From: Maniola hyperantus
Lineage: Eukaryota > Arthropoda > Insecta > Lepidoptera > Nymphalidae
Direction: 5' to 3'
Length of the DNA stretch: 64,000 nucleotides
Assembly (NCBI RefSeq): GCF_902806685.2
Contig: NC_048543.1
Span: forward strand, 4,754,106 to 4,818,105
Made by a program: the position numbers and the translations under genes. Under the pieces are notes generated by a model, which worked only from the letters and a program-made list of their open reading frames with translations, searched no databases and was not told the DNA's origin. Positions 35,375-46,900 of this stretch are shown here, piece after piece. The first letter of the stretch is position 1; the number at the start of each line of letters is the position of its first letter.

Positions 35375-38300
35375 ATGAACAAATTATGCAGAATATGTTT
35401 AGAGGAAGGAATCCTTTCATCGATATTTACAAAAAGTTACAATCTGGCTCTGTGTGAAATGATTGAGTACTGCAGTAACCTTAAGGTAAATAACTGCGAG
35501 TTTCCCAGACTTTTCTTGATTTATCGGTTGTGCATCAATTCAAAGGTTTATTTATGATATCAGAAATTAGCGAGTTCTACGAAAGCAAACCTACTTTCAC
35601 AAAATCATCACTATCGTTAAGTACTTAATACTTTTACCAATAATATTATATTCCTAGATAAGAAAGAATGATGGCTTACCTGAACAAATATGCAGCAACT
35701 GTATTTACAAGTTGGGAATATCCTACCACTTCAAACAATCTTGTGAAAGCTCTGATGTGCGTCTAAGACAGTATTTAGGACTCAGTATTCCATGCAAGTA
35801 AGTAGGTTTTAGTATTAACATCTTGGGTAACTAGCAGACCCATCCTTGATATCTAAGTCTACTTCAAAATCTCAACTTTAAAGAACTAATAGTTTAATGT
35901 TTGACAAGTAACAGAACAAGTCAGTTTCTTCTATTATACGTTATATAAATAAACTAGCTTTTGCCCGCAACTTCATCTGCAATACATAATTTTAGGCCTA
36001 TAGCAATGTGAACTAACATAGCTATTTATCAGTGAAAGAATTTTCAGAATAATTGATCTAATATTGATCATGAGTTCTGGAAATAACCCCCTACATCCAC
36101 ACTTACAAACTTTACTTCGCTATAATATTAATACACTGTAGATTTATCTTTAAAAAGCAATCTTTTACCTTCCACTTGGGCTACAGTTTTTTAACTATAA
36201 TGGCAAATATATAAATATATTACTTTTTTTAAGCTTATGTCTCTTTAATTTAAATAAATCCACATTAATTCTTCTTTTTCAGAGTGAGCCATGCTATGGT
36301 TATGACTGATCCCATAGTAAGTTAATTTCTTACTGTCTTATTAATTAAAATGTATGCACTACTTACATACATTTTCGTCACTTGTCAGATGTGTGTAAGA
36401 CGTAAGTTTTATGACTGAACAGTGAGTTAATTTTTACTAGTAAGGACTTTTATTTAGTTAAATGTCATGCTAATAATTAATTACCATTTTACTTCATTTT
36501 CAGGTCATGATTCCACCTGCAATAGTAAAGAAATGGTAATAATTTATATTCTGTTAAGTTATTCAAAACTGCATATAAAAATAACTTTAGGATATTTTAG
36601 AATGTATACCTGTAAAAGCACTATTGTTTTTCTAAAGTGTTAGATTTGCTTAATGATTTCAAAGTACTTACAGTACACGGCCGAAAGTGATGAACATCAG
36701 CTTTTAGAATGACATTTCATCTTTGTAGAGCGTTATCTCTGTCACTCATACCCATGTGACGCTTTGTCGGTCAAACAACCGAGACAGTGCTCTACAAATC
36801 TGCTGTCTCCGTTTAGAGATCGATGTTCATCACTTTTGGCCGCATACTGTAGTAAGATTATTCGAACAAAAAATCTTATGTTTTATACACCATCTGATAC
36901 ACCATCCACACTATTCTATAAATTAATGATAATAGAGTAATATGCTGTAATATTATCTTATAGCAAATGTGAACCAGTGCAGAAAAGAAGTTCTTCCAAT
37001 TACAAAAAGAAACCTGATTCAGAGAAATTAAAGAGAGGCCCCAAACCAAAACCCAAGAAAGATTGTGTATGTAATCAATGCAATAAGGAGTTCCGATGCC
37101 AAGCACAGTTAGAAATGCATTTGAGGTACCAACTAATAAATTCCACATGGTAGTTTGTTTTGCTCATCCTCCCAAAAATCTTTAACAATTTTGATCTAAC
37201 CATGACTGATTGTTCTAAAACACTTTCATCTAAAACTAATTTCCATCAGCTTAAACAACAAATCAGTCCAGATTTTCTTCTTAATTAAGAAACAAATCAC
37301 TATAGTATTATATATAATATATCTCACTCGGGTATACTCACGTGTTTAGTCTTAACTGCTACGCATGCGCGAACTAACTCTTTTTGAAAAAGGACCCTGG
37401 ATGGGTTCGAAACAAAGTTGGACTAACCGCGTCGACTAAACACGTGAGTATAGCCGGGTGAAAGATATTATATATAATGGAAACTTGGACGATTTAACCT
37501 AAGGACGCGCCTCGCATGATTATTCCCCTCTGTCAATAGTAATGGATTTTTAATCCACTGCGTTTATAAACACTGTTTGCGGAATCGATTTTGTCATTGT
37601 CAGAATCGTTTTCGATGTGTGACGACGTCTTACACGCTGGGTGAAAAATGCCTGATTGTGCCGTTAGTGAGTGCAAGAACAAATCAAACACATCAAATTT
37701 ACAAAAAGATGGAATTTCATTTCATAAGTAAGTATTTTTGGTGTAATAAACGCTTTCTATAAATTAAATTACATAAATTATTATAATAAAATAACAATCG
37801 AGAACTTTACCGATTCAGTAATTGAGTACGTAACAATTCGGTAGAAACGAGTCACACTCCTCACGACTATATTTTGTTTTTTCTAAACAATTGCAACCCT
37901 CGATATATACAAATTAGGTTAAAATTTGAATACGCGTGAACAGCATGAAATTACGTAGTAGTACGATAGTGATTGCGGTTCGATTATCGATATCGATGAA
38001 AACATTTTCTTTATTATTAACGACTAAATTACCGTCTTCAATTCAAGTAAAGAATAGTTATTATTAATTACCACAATTTTTTCGCTACCTGTACTTGTAA
38101 TAAAACTGGTCGATTTCTGTGATTTCACGTACCTACTTAATACATTTAAAAAAAAAATTAAAGCAACGCAATTTTAGTGATAGGCGCGAAACGGGGTAGG
38201 GTGTCTCTGAACTGGGTAATATGTAGCTAAAAGGTGTACCTTTCTCAAGGATGAGGATCAGGTAATAATTTATCATAATCGTTTTATTTTTTACAGATTT

Positions 38301-41035
38301 CCTAAAGACGCCCACTTTAAAATGAAGTGGGCACAATTGTGCGATCGAATACTACGATGAATACGCTACGCTGACCAAACACTGGTTTTAAGTAATTAAA
38401 TACGAGTAATAAATTCTTACTTCTACTTTTGTTTCTGAAAAACTATCGATATATTTTAAAATATCGATACGGTAGCATCGCAAATCAATTTGACTGTCTT
38501 ACACTCGTAATGTCTTTGTATGTTGATGTATATAACTTATTAGTGTGCGTAAAATGTAGTAGTGTTGAAGATTTAGATATGTGTGTGTTAATAATGACAC
38601 AAAACTTTGTTGAGTGAGTGTGTCAAGTTGTCTATGTAGTGTTTCCTCGTCCCGCACCAAAAGTGACAGAAATTTTTATTCGTAATATTAGGCGCGTTAC
38701 AAGTCCATAGGTTAAATCGTCCAAGAATGGAAATCACTCACAATAGTTTAAACGCTAAAACACTATACTAATATAAATCGAAAATAGATCTGTCTGTTTT
38801 TTGTTTGTTTCTTGCTTTACACCAGATTTCCATATTTAAAACCAAATGTGACACAGATAATTTCCTGTAAAAAAACAATAGGTACTTTCATATATTTGAT
38901 AGCTGATGATTTTACAGAACACATACAGGAGACAAACCATTTGTATGCAGATATTGTCCTCGCAGATTTACACAGAAGCATAATCTGACAATACATCTGA
39001 GGATGCACACTGGAGAAAAGCCCTTCCAGTGTGAAGTGTGCAGGCAAGTACTTAATTAAAACCTACTAATTTTAGAGCATGCGCATCCTCTTCTTACTAA
39101 TATAATATGAAAAGGACAGACATAGTTTGACAGTTTTAAGTTTAATTTAGAGCCGTCAAACCTCGTGAGTTAAGCTGCCAGTCGCGAGCGTATCGTTTAA
39201 ATTTGTAGCGTGCACTAAAATTTTGAGTCTTTAAATGTTAAATTCATATTTTGTCCTTTTTAGCAATATTAAAAAGAAGATGATGCAGAAACTCTAAATT
39301 TAGTTTGGCGAAAAACAACAGAATCAGCGTCAATATTAATTCTAATGTATATTTGATATCATCTTTAACTAGCTGGTGCCTTTATTGGTGTGTGGATTCA
39401 GATTTTCATTTTTAAAAATCCCACAGGGGCTGATTTTCTGGAGTAAAATCTAGCCTATCTGTCTTCTCCAGTCTGCAGGTATTTAACAAGATCCATGCAA
39501 AAAAATCACGTAGATCAGTTGACTATTGCAGCATGATTGAAAGGCAAACAAACAAATTCACTTTCACATTTATAATATGGAGTAATAACTAAAGATACTC
39601 AGATTTTTGTTGCTAAACTTTTATACAATTGCCTCTTTGCCTCTAAAATATACTTAAATTTTTTATATCCATACTATTATTATACATATAAAAGTGTGTC
39701 AGTCTGTCTGCTAGCTTTTCACGACCCAACAGTCCAACTTTTTATCCAGGAAAACTAAAGAGTTCCCACAGGATTTTAAAAAACCCTAAATCCACGCGGA
39801 CGAAGTCGCGGGATCCCTACGAAAATTGTAATAAGATACCCGTGCGAAGCCAGGTCGCTAGAAATAAATAATTGTCTCTTGTTACAGTAAAAGGTTTTCA
39901 GCTCAAGGAAATTTACAAGCTCATATAAAAATCCACACTGGGCAAAAGGATCATGTAAGAAAATATTACATCAGTAATTTTTTCCTAGTTAAAATTTATA
40001 AAGCTATTTATTTATTATAATAATTATTTGAATAATTTAATTTCAGGTTTGTTCATTGTGCAACAAATCATTCATCACATCAAGTGAACTAACAAGACAC
40101 ATACAGAAACATAGAGGAGTTAAGAATTTCAAGTGTGATATTTGTCCATTAGCGTATGTTCACCTCAGAGACCTAGTAAGTATAGGATTTTTTAAAAAGT
40201 CTTACATGTAATGTTTTTTTGTTTATGTAGTGATCAGTTGACATACTATGAACAAATGCAGCTTAATATGTTTAACTGTATTTTGTTCATAGTATGTCAA
40301 ATGATCAGACTGATGAAAAAACAATTTTTTGGGAATTTTTAGAGTTCCGTACGTATAAAGGAAAAAAGGACCCTTATAGGATCTCTTTGTTGTCTGTCTG
40401 TCAAAAAACCTATAGGGTAATTCCCGCTGACCCAGAATCATGAAAATTGGCAGGTAGGTAGGTCTTATAGCACAAGTAAAGGAATAAAATCGAAAACCGT
40501 GGATTTGTGGTTAAACACCAAAAAAAATGTGTTGATGAACAAGCAATTAACATTTGGGGTACCATATGAAAGGGCTTTTTCCTTTATATTCTAAACAGAT
40601 TTTTATTTATTTTTATGCATAATAGTTTTTGACTTATTTTCGAAAAAAATACCATGCCATGTACAAATAGCTAAGCTCTTTTTCACATAAAGTAATTATA
40701 GTGTGGATTTTTTGTTTCAGAAATTACACAAGTTAAGAAAGCATCAAATTCCTGATACTTCCAAAGCACAGAATGAATACAATCCTAACAAGAATATTGA
40801 TATAATTGGTTTGGACGAAGGAAAAACTATGACTTTGCCAGGGAAAGATGAAAATTATACCCATAATATGACAAGCAATAAAAGTACACAAGAACACCTG
40901 TTAATAGGAAATCATTCAGTTTTCAATCCTAATCCAAATAAGCTAAATGAATCATACATTTGCTCAAATTGTGATGAAAACTTTGAATACATGAGTGCAT
41001 TAGCACAGCATTATTTGCACCACCATAAAGTATAA
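35375..41035 (+). CDS. ZAD-domain C2H2 zinc-finger protein, six fingers
   Basis: Nine exons (35375-35485, 35658-35797, 36283-36316, 36504-36535, 36964-37125, 38918-39043, 39888-39954, 40047-40175, 40721-41035) give 371 residues. The N-terminus is a ZAD (zinc-finger-associated domain): C5-x2-C8 in CRICLEEG and C49-x2-C52 in QICSNC, typical of insect transcription factors that dimerise through it. A basic linker follows (RGPKPKPKK, about 130-138). Fingers follow from residue 142: CNQCNKEF, CRYCPRRF, CEVCSKRF, CSLCNKSF, CDICPLAY and, after a linker of about 60 residues, CSNCDENF near the end, with TGEKPF-type linkers between early fingers. All introns are GT-AG except the one after 39043, which needs a GC donor (AG|GCAAGT); the in-frame GT alternative would hit a stop. 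Nuclear, presumably sequence-specific DNA binding; no orthologue can be named. The 1.8-kb intron 5 hosts two nested transposons. Confidence 0.85.
35953..36230 (-). repeat. Decayed Helitron remnant in ZAD-gene intron 2
   Basis: Begins CTAGCTTTTGCCCGCAACTT, matching the minus-strand Helitron 3' end, then decays. The remaining part is AT-rich and unassignable. Confidence 0.35.
36670..36851. mobile_element. Foldback MITE M1 in ZAD-gene intron 4
   Basis: TACAGTACACGGCCGAAAGT at left and ACTTTTGGCCGCATACTGTA at right, with the internal landmarks GTAGAGCGTTATCTCTGTCA and GACGCTTTGTCGGTC. It ends about 110 bp before exon 5. Confidence 0.75.
37484..38725 (+). mobile_element. Non-autonomous P-superfamily-like DNA transposon with THAP fragment
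   Basis: The 1242-bp element has perfect 18-bp terminal inverted repeats (CTTGGACGATTTAACCTA at 37484-37501; complement at 38708-38725), flanked by identical 8-bp target duplications AATGGAAA (37476-37483 and 38726-38733). It encodes the first part of a THAP DNA-binding domain but no transposase catalytic region. An 8-bp TSD plus an N-terminal THAP domain is the combination known for P elements. hAT elements also make 8-bp TSDs but differ in TIR and usually have BED fingers. It lies in intron 5 of the ZAD gene. Confidence 0.75.
37648..38360 (+). pseudogene. Truncated THAP-domain reading frame inside the P-like element
   Basis: Two exons, 37648-37727 and 38297-38360, join in frame with a consensus donor (AA|GTAAGT) and acceptor (TTTTTTACAG). 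They give 47 residues starting MPDCAVSECKNKSN, with GISFHKFPKDAHFKMKW across the junction. This matches the start of a THAP zinc-binding domain: paired cysteines C4/C9, then the FP-K-D motif and Trp. A TGA comes before the second Cys-x2-His pair, so the domain cannot bind zinc as it stands. It may be a transposase remnant left by internal deletion. Confidence 0.7.
39369..39838. mobile_element. Two Lep1-like Helitrons, opposite strands, in ZAD-gene intron 6
   Basis: 39369-39588 is a minus-strand copy beginning CTAGCTGGTGCCTTTATTGG and ending with the head complement TCACATTTATAATATGGAG. 39668-39815 is a shorter plus-strand copy (TCCATACTATTATTATACAT to CGGACGAAGTCGCGG). The GC-AG intron of this gene contains both. 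Confidence 0.6.
40329..40660 (-). repeat. M2 repeat, minus strand, in ZAD-gene last intron
   Basis: TTTTTAGAGTTCCGTACGTA at the left is the complement of the family 3' end, followed by GGACCCTTATAGGATCTCTT and the complement of the CCTACCTGCCAATTTTCATG stretch. Confidence 0.6.
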
Positions 41036-41890
41036 AAACAATTTACAACAGGTTCAATAAGCCTGAACTTGTGAAATAGCAATAGCATGCAAGCTAGAAT
41101 TCTTGGTGGTGATTCATAAACATCAGATTTTATTGCTTTTCAGGTAAGAATTTGCATTGGACTACTTAAAAGCATTATTGTAAATGTATAGTCTGTGAGA
41201 TGGCAATCTAGGCATGAGGTGGGGGGACGCATAGCCCCCGCTCTAACCTGGTGTGGACAGCTCAGGTGTGCTGGGGAATTCTCTCACCAATTTCCATTTC
41301 AACCTGTCTCATACTATATACCCTAGAATGGCATCACTTTGTTTCTACATTAATCTCTGACAAGTTTACTAAGTGATATCTTTCTCCTCAGAGAGCTTTG
41401 CGAGATATATCACTACAGACAGTCATATCAATTTAGTTGTATACAACAGCTGTGTTAGCATCAATTGGCTATTTTTACAGTAGTTTAAAGGAACACAAAA
41501 ATATTAAATATTCTAATATTGTACCTACCATTGCAATATATTTGTATATAGTGTACCTATAAGGGCTATTTCAAACAGTTAAAAATGACCAGTCTTGTAT
41601 GTACTACTACTACATAGAGGTTGTTGGTACCAGATTAGTTACAATTATGATTTGGATTAAGCTAATTTAACTTAAATATGTTTGCTTTATTTAATTTATA
41701 ACTTTCTGCCATTAAACCTTTTCACAAATCAAAATGTTTTATTCCCAAATCGTACAAATTACTTTAACTAAGGAAGATGATTAAAAGAAAAGTATTTGCT
41801 GAGACAAAAACAGTAAATTAGATAATAATTTATTTTAATATTGCATCTGCACTAACTTTTAACATAATATACAAATAATTAGATGTAAAA
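41036..41890. other. ZAD/NDUFC2 convergent intergenic region with an M3 MITE
   Basis: The two genes end 855 bp apart. 41187-41318 is a diverged M3 copy (TATAGTCTGTGAGATGGCAA to TTTCAACCTGTCTCATACTA). A TTTATT at 41829-41834 is an AATAAA on the minus strand, about 60 bp past the NDUFC2 stop and a good candidate signal for that gene. Confidence 0.55.
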
Positions 41891-42432
41891 CTAACGAATT
41901 GGTATCCATGGTTCAAAGATGTCACCAATCTTCTTTCTTTCTGCAAATGACAACAAATTTTTTATTGTTGACTTCAATAAACAATAAAACATACCTATGT
42001 AAGAACTGCAAATTTACAAACCGGGAATTGGGAAATCTTCAGGGTGCAATTCAATATAATGCCTGAGAACAGCATCTTTTTCTGCTAAGTAATCATTTCG
42101 TTTGTTTGTCACATAACTTAAAGCCGCTGTCCAAACCGCCACGCCAAGAATATGCTTTTGGATACCTACAAAGAAAAAGTTCGTGCATAATGAATTGATT
42201 ATAGCTTCGTAGCTTCGCATTCAATCCAGAAAATGTTTTGATATTGTAAATTGTTATTATGTAATGCTTTACCACTCATGAGGGGACGTTTGGTGCCAAA
42301 GTTAATCATTACTCCTGTTCCTACTCCAAAAAAACCACCAAGGATGTAAGGCCAGTATTCATTTAGGAATGGTCTCTTTCTTCCCTGATCTCCCATATTT
42401 AATAATTCGATAGCAGATAAATTCGAAGACAT
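41891..42432 (-). CDS. ND-B14.5B: NADH dehydrogenase 1 subunit C2 (complex I B14.5b)
   Basis: Three minus-strand exons (42432-42273, 42165-42022, 41940-41891) give 117 residues, close to the usual ~120. A hydrophobic segment at about residues 27-45 (YWPYILGGFFGVGTGV) and a weaker one at 57-72 (HILGVAVWTAALSYV) match the two membrane helices of this inner-membrane accessory subunit. Family landmarks after them are KRNDYLAEKDAVLRHYIELH, PEDFPIP and, in the last exon, ERKKIGDIFEPWIPIR ending at the stop, as in NDUFC2. A frame continuing past exon 2 stops after one codon, so the third short exon is needed. Two further ATGs lie downstream, but the first gives the complete protein. It is divergent from syntrophin, 1.5 kb away. 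Confidence 0.88.
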
Positions 42433-43967
42433 TTTGCAAGTTTGTTTTCTTGTTTTTAGTTTTAGCTCGATTACAAAATTTTAAAATGATGAAAATTTCA
42501 AATTGTCAAATGTCCGCTCTTGACAGTGACTGTATACGACATATAGTATAAAATCATAATAAAATATTTTTTTCAGTTTTTTTTAAACTAGCTTCACTGC
42601 TCTGGGTTCCAGGATAGTTCAGACACAGACAGTGGAGATGAGTTAGGTTGGTCATTAAAAGGCTAGATTCCAAAGCAAAAGTTTATTGAAAAACACTTTC
42701 TTTCACTTCCTAGACACTACCAAAGTCTTTGGTTGAAAAATATGTAATCTGTATCTATTTATACTCTGTATTTTGCTCTATGTTACCACATCAAAGACTT
42801 TTCCGAAAATATAGGGAAATTAATAAACTTCACAAATTTACATCGATATTTTTTGTTAATATTGGTAGCAGTAAACTTTTAATGATCATCACGCCACAGG
42901 AGACGGGAGCCTCTCCTTGGGTGCCTGAAACTACCGGCTCCCAGCATCACTCCAATAATAATATAATCTCTATACAATACAGTACCTATATAAAAATGAA
43001 TCGCTGAATGTGTTGCTGATCGCAAATCTCGAGAACAGCTGAATCGATTTCGTTAATTCTTTTTTATATTCCTTGAAGTACGAGGATGGTTCTTACGGAA
43101 ATAAAAATTTAAAAAATTGCCTGAAAAAGAATCGACTGTTAGGCGGTACGAAGTTCGCCGGGGCAGCTAGTAGTTAATTAATATAAAACAAGTTCTACTG
43201 TCACAGTTTGTCTGTAATGTAGGTACCTAATACCTATGCTATGCATTAACCTCAGACACAGCTGAAAGGATTTCATTCGATTTTCACCAGTGAATAGACA
43301 TAACTAACTACTACATAAGGTTTAAATACTATAACTCATATTGTATTCTTTAAGATCATCCAATAACCAAAAGTATTAAACAGAAAACTAATACAACAGA
43401 AAACTGGGATGATCACTACGTCTTGTTGGTGTATTATTATTGCCTATTGTAATCACTGAAATAAATATGTTAGACTGGCTATGCTACACTAAATTATTAA
43501 ACTTTGTGAAGTTATTGTGCAATGTTGGGTTGCAGTACAAGCGAACGTAAAATAGAAAGAATAACATTTCAATTTTAACAAGTAAGTAACTAACTATTTT
43601 CTGCTTGAGCGACAGGGACTATAGGGGCCACGCTAGTTGCATAATATCTAGATCTGTGGTTGTAAAAAACGACTTACGTCTTGCAACCCTGACTGCCTGT
43701 AAATAGTAATATTGATTGTAAAATCAAAAATGTGAAATGTGAAATTGTATTGTGATTTGTGATTGTATTTATTTAATGTCAGTGCGATATGTTTTATGGA
43801 ATTTTAAGTAATAACTATAGGGAAATATGTAAAACTTAAAAGTTCATCAAGTTACTATTAGAAACTGTATTGTATATTCTGTCGCGTTTCATTTCTGACC
43901 TTCATATTTTGGCTTTTTAACTTACTATAGAATCAAAACTGAGATAAATCAGTATTAGCTTAGAATT
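42433..43967. repeat. Divergent intergenic region with one Helitron-like element
   Basis: 42984-43170 is a clean copy of the second Helitron-like family (AAAAATGAATCGCTGAATGT to GGGGCAGCTAG). It shows what the element at 1101-1493 looked like before its insertion. The rest, presumably including both genes' promoters and the syntrophin 5' UTR, shows no recognisable motif. Confidence 0.5.
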
Positions 43968-46900
43968 ATGGTGGAAAACGGTGCCTCTAGTGGTGGCAGC
44001 GAAAGTCCCAACGCTACAGGCGTTAGGTCTGGCCTATTGGAAACCCTCGTGCGCGGTGTTTGGTACAGGGTTCATTGTTCCTTAGAAGACGACTATCTGA
44101 GTGTGTGCCTTGACGATGGTTATGACGCAACAACGACCCTAAACGGAACCTTAAACAACAATAATGTCGAAACACCGAACAGCGACTTCACAGAAGTACC
44201 AGAAGCAATAGCCAACCAAAAACGCTTAGTCCAAGTGGTCAAATCAGACAATAATGGCTTGGGTATATCAATAAAAGGTGGTATTGAAAACAACATGCCC
44301 ATATTAATATCGAAAATATTCAAGGGTATGGCGGCAGACCTCACAGAGCAGTTGTATGTTGGAGATGCCATACTTTCTGTCAATGGAGAGGATTTAAAAG
44401 ATGCCACACACGAAGAAGCAGTTAAAGCACTAAAAAGAGCTGGGAAAATGGTCCAGTTAGAAGGCAAGTATTTAAATAGTTCATTAGTATTTATTGGAAT
44501 ATTGTCATCAATCATCATCATAGTGAATTACAAATGTTACTTCGCCAAAATTTCGTAGTATCATATTGCTGTAAGAAGTAAATGTAAATATATATTAAAT
44601 AACGAGCATGAAGTCATTGCATATACCTACAATATTAACTTCTTGAATCTTGATAAGCAATACAAAAACCTTGAAATAATCGGTGTACATACATAAAAAA
44701 AAAACAAATAAAAAGGGCAGAGTTGAGAACCACCTCTATTTTGGACAACCCTGATATTGAACTATCTCTGTACCAAATTTTTCACAAAATTGATGATAGT
44801 GAACAGATGGGCGGAAAAGATAGCTAATGCTTTTGAATAGCAAAAGTTTCTCTCAAACCATTCTACTGGTTTTTGTGCAGTGCATACACAAACCACTAGA
44901 TTTTTGTGCGCATTGCACAAATTTTTTATTTACATAGGAGATCAGGGACAAGACTTATCATATTTTTGTAACTATGAAGTTCTAATCAAATTTCTTGATG
45001 GATTTATAACTTATTTTTTAGATTTTATTTATTTATTTTAGTTATTTTAATAATAATAATAAAAAATCTTGATATTGAAAGGAATTAAATAATAAGAAAC
45101 AGACATTTTTCAGTTTTTGAGACCTTTTTGAGCCAAAATTTTTACCTTATAGTAAACTAACTATGTATAAGATTCTTAATTGCTATTAGGCTATTACATC
45201 ATGAAACACTGCTGTATTGACTAAGTACCATAATTGAATTAACCTACAAATTAAGTCAATTAGGCAAAATTGAATGACTAATCCCACCTTTTCTTATTAA
45301 CATTGTACTATTGATTGCCACGTTGTATCATCACCACATATCATCATCATCATGATCACCCTATCGCCGGCTCACTAGAAAGCACGGGTCTCCTCTCAGA
45401 GAGATGGGTTTTGTCCATAGTCTATCACGCTGGCCTTGTGCGGATTGGTAGACACACCTTTGACAACATTATGGGGAATTCTCAGGCATGCAGGTTTCCT
45501 CACAATGTTTTCCTTCACTGTTAAAGCAAGTGATTTTTAATTATTACTTAAGACACACATAACTCCGAAAAATTTGAGGTGCATGCCCCTGATGTCCGAT
45601 TAGAAGGCAAACGCCCTAACCTCTTGGCTATCACAGCTATACTTAAGTATAGAGTATTTTACTATCAATGTTTTTTTTAATGATAAGTAAAAACAATTGA
45701 AGATTTAAAGTAATGATCACAGTCGCTTCCGCTGGAAATGGCCGCCAAACAGGACAGCTCTCTTGAGGCCGCCATCTTTTACCAAGTAGTTATAAAGTGC
45801 TCTGCGCTATAGATTAAAAGCTCTATGTTTTACTTACTACACAACATAATAAAAAACTTTCTGCCTATTCATTTTCATAAAAATGGAATCCCGCAGTCCT
45901 TTAGTTTGTATCCTTTAATTTAAATAACAAGTGTCAAGGAGGTGTAGGTTGCATACACAAATATTTTTTGGCAGCATTCTACTTTCAATACGTAGATTTT
46001 TCAGTGTCAAGCATACCAATTAGCTAGGAATATAAAAATTCAGCTTCCATATTATGTAGGTGTCCGCAAAACTCGAAAGTAGTCATGGATTGACTTGAAA
46101 TTTTCACACAACATTGTGCTTCTATTTATGAGTGTTTTTATACACTTTTTACACACTTTTTACCAAAATTCTCACCAGAACATGAATTATTTACTTCCCT
46201 AATAATTTTAAATGAGCCACAGATAAGTGTGGCAGGATTTAGCTAGTAACTAATAATCCATACTAATATTATAAATGCGAAAGTATGTCTGTCTGTCTGT
46301 CTGTCTTCTAGCTTTTCACGGCTCAACCGTTCAACCGATTTTGGCGAAATTTGGTACAGGGATAGCTTGCATCCCGGGGAAGGACATAGGCTACTCTTTA
46401 TACCGGAAAATTGAAGAGTTCCCAAAGGTTTTTAAAAACCCAAATCCACGCGGACGAAGTCGCGGGCATCATCTAGTCTTCTATAATATAAAAATGAATC
46501 ACTAAATGTATTGCTGATCGCAAATCTCGAGAACAGCTGAACCAATTTCGCTAATTCTTTTTTTTATAATATATCTTCAAGTATGAGGATGGTTCTTACG
46601 GAGAGAAAAATTTAAAATTTGAATCGACTGTTAGGGGGTACAAAATTCGCCAGGGCAGCTAGTAGTACATAGTTATTCTTCCTTAATTTACAGTTAAGTA
46701 CTTAAGGGAAGTTACTCCATACTTCCGTAAAGCATCCATCATTAGTGAAGTGGGATGGGAGCTGCAACGTGGCTACATGGTGGAGGCGCCGCCGTCCCCG
46801 CCCTCGCCGCGCCGCCGCCGAGCCGACACTAGATATGTACCACTCTTAATGGCATGCGTTGCTAAGAATCTGCGACACCATGACCCTGGTGAGCTGGCAT

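Larger units (their letters stand above)
37313..38761 (+). mobile_element. Hairpin-headed retroposon, copy 2, split by a P-like element
   Basis: Hairpin arms read TATACTCACGTGTTTAGTC (37332-37350) and GACTAAACACGTGAGTATAG (37434-37453). The family tail is cut by the P-like element at 37484-38725 and resumes as AATGGAAATCACTCACAATA. Flanking sequences ACTATAGTATTATA (37299-37312) and ACTATACTAATATA (38762-38775) match at 12 of 14 positions, consistent with an old TSD. Confidence 0.55.
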
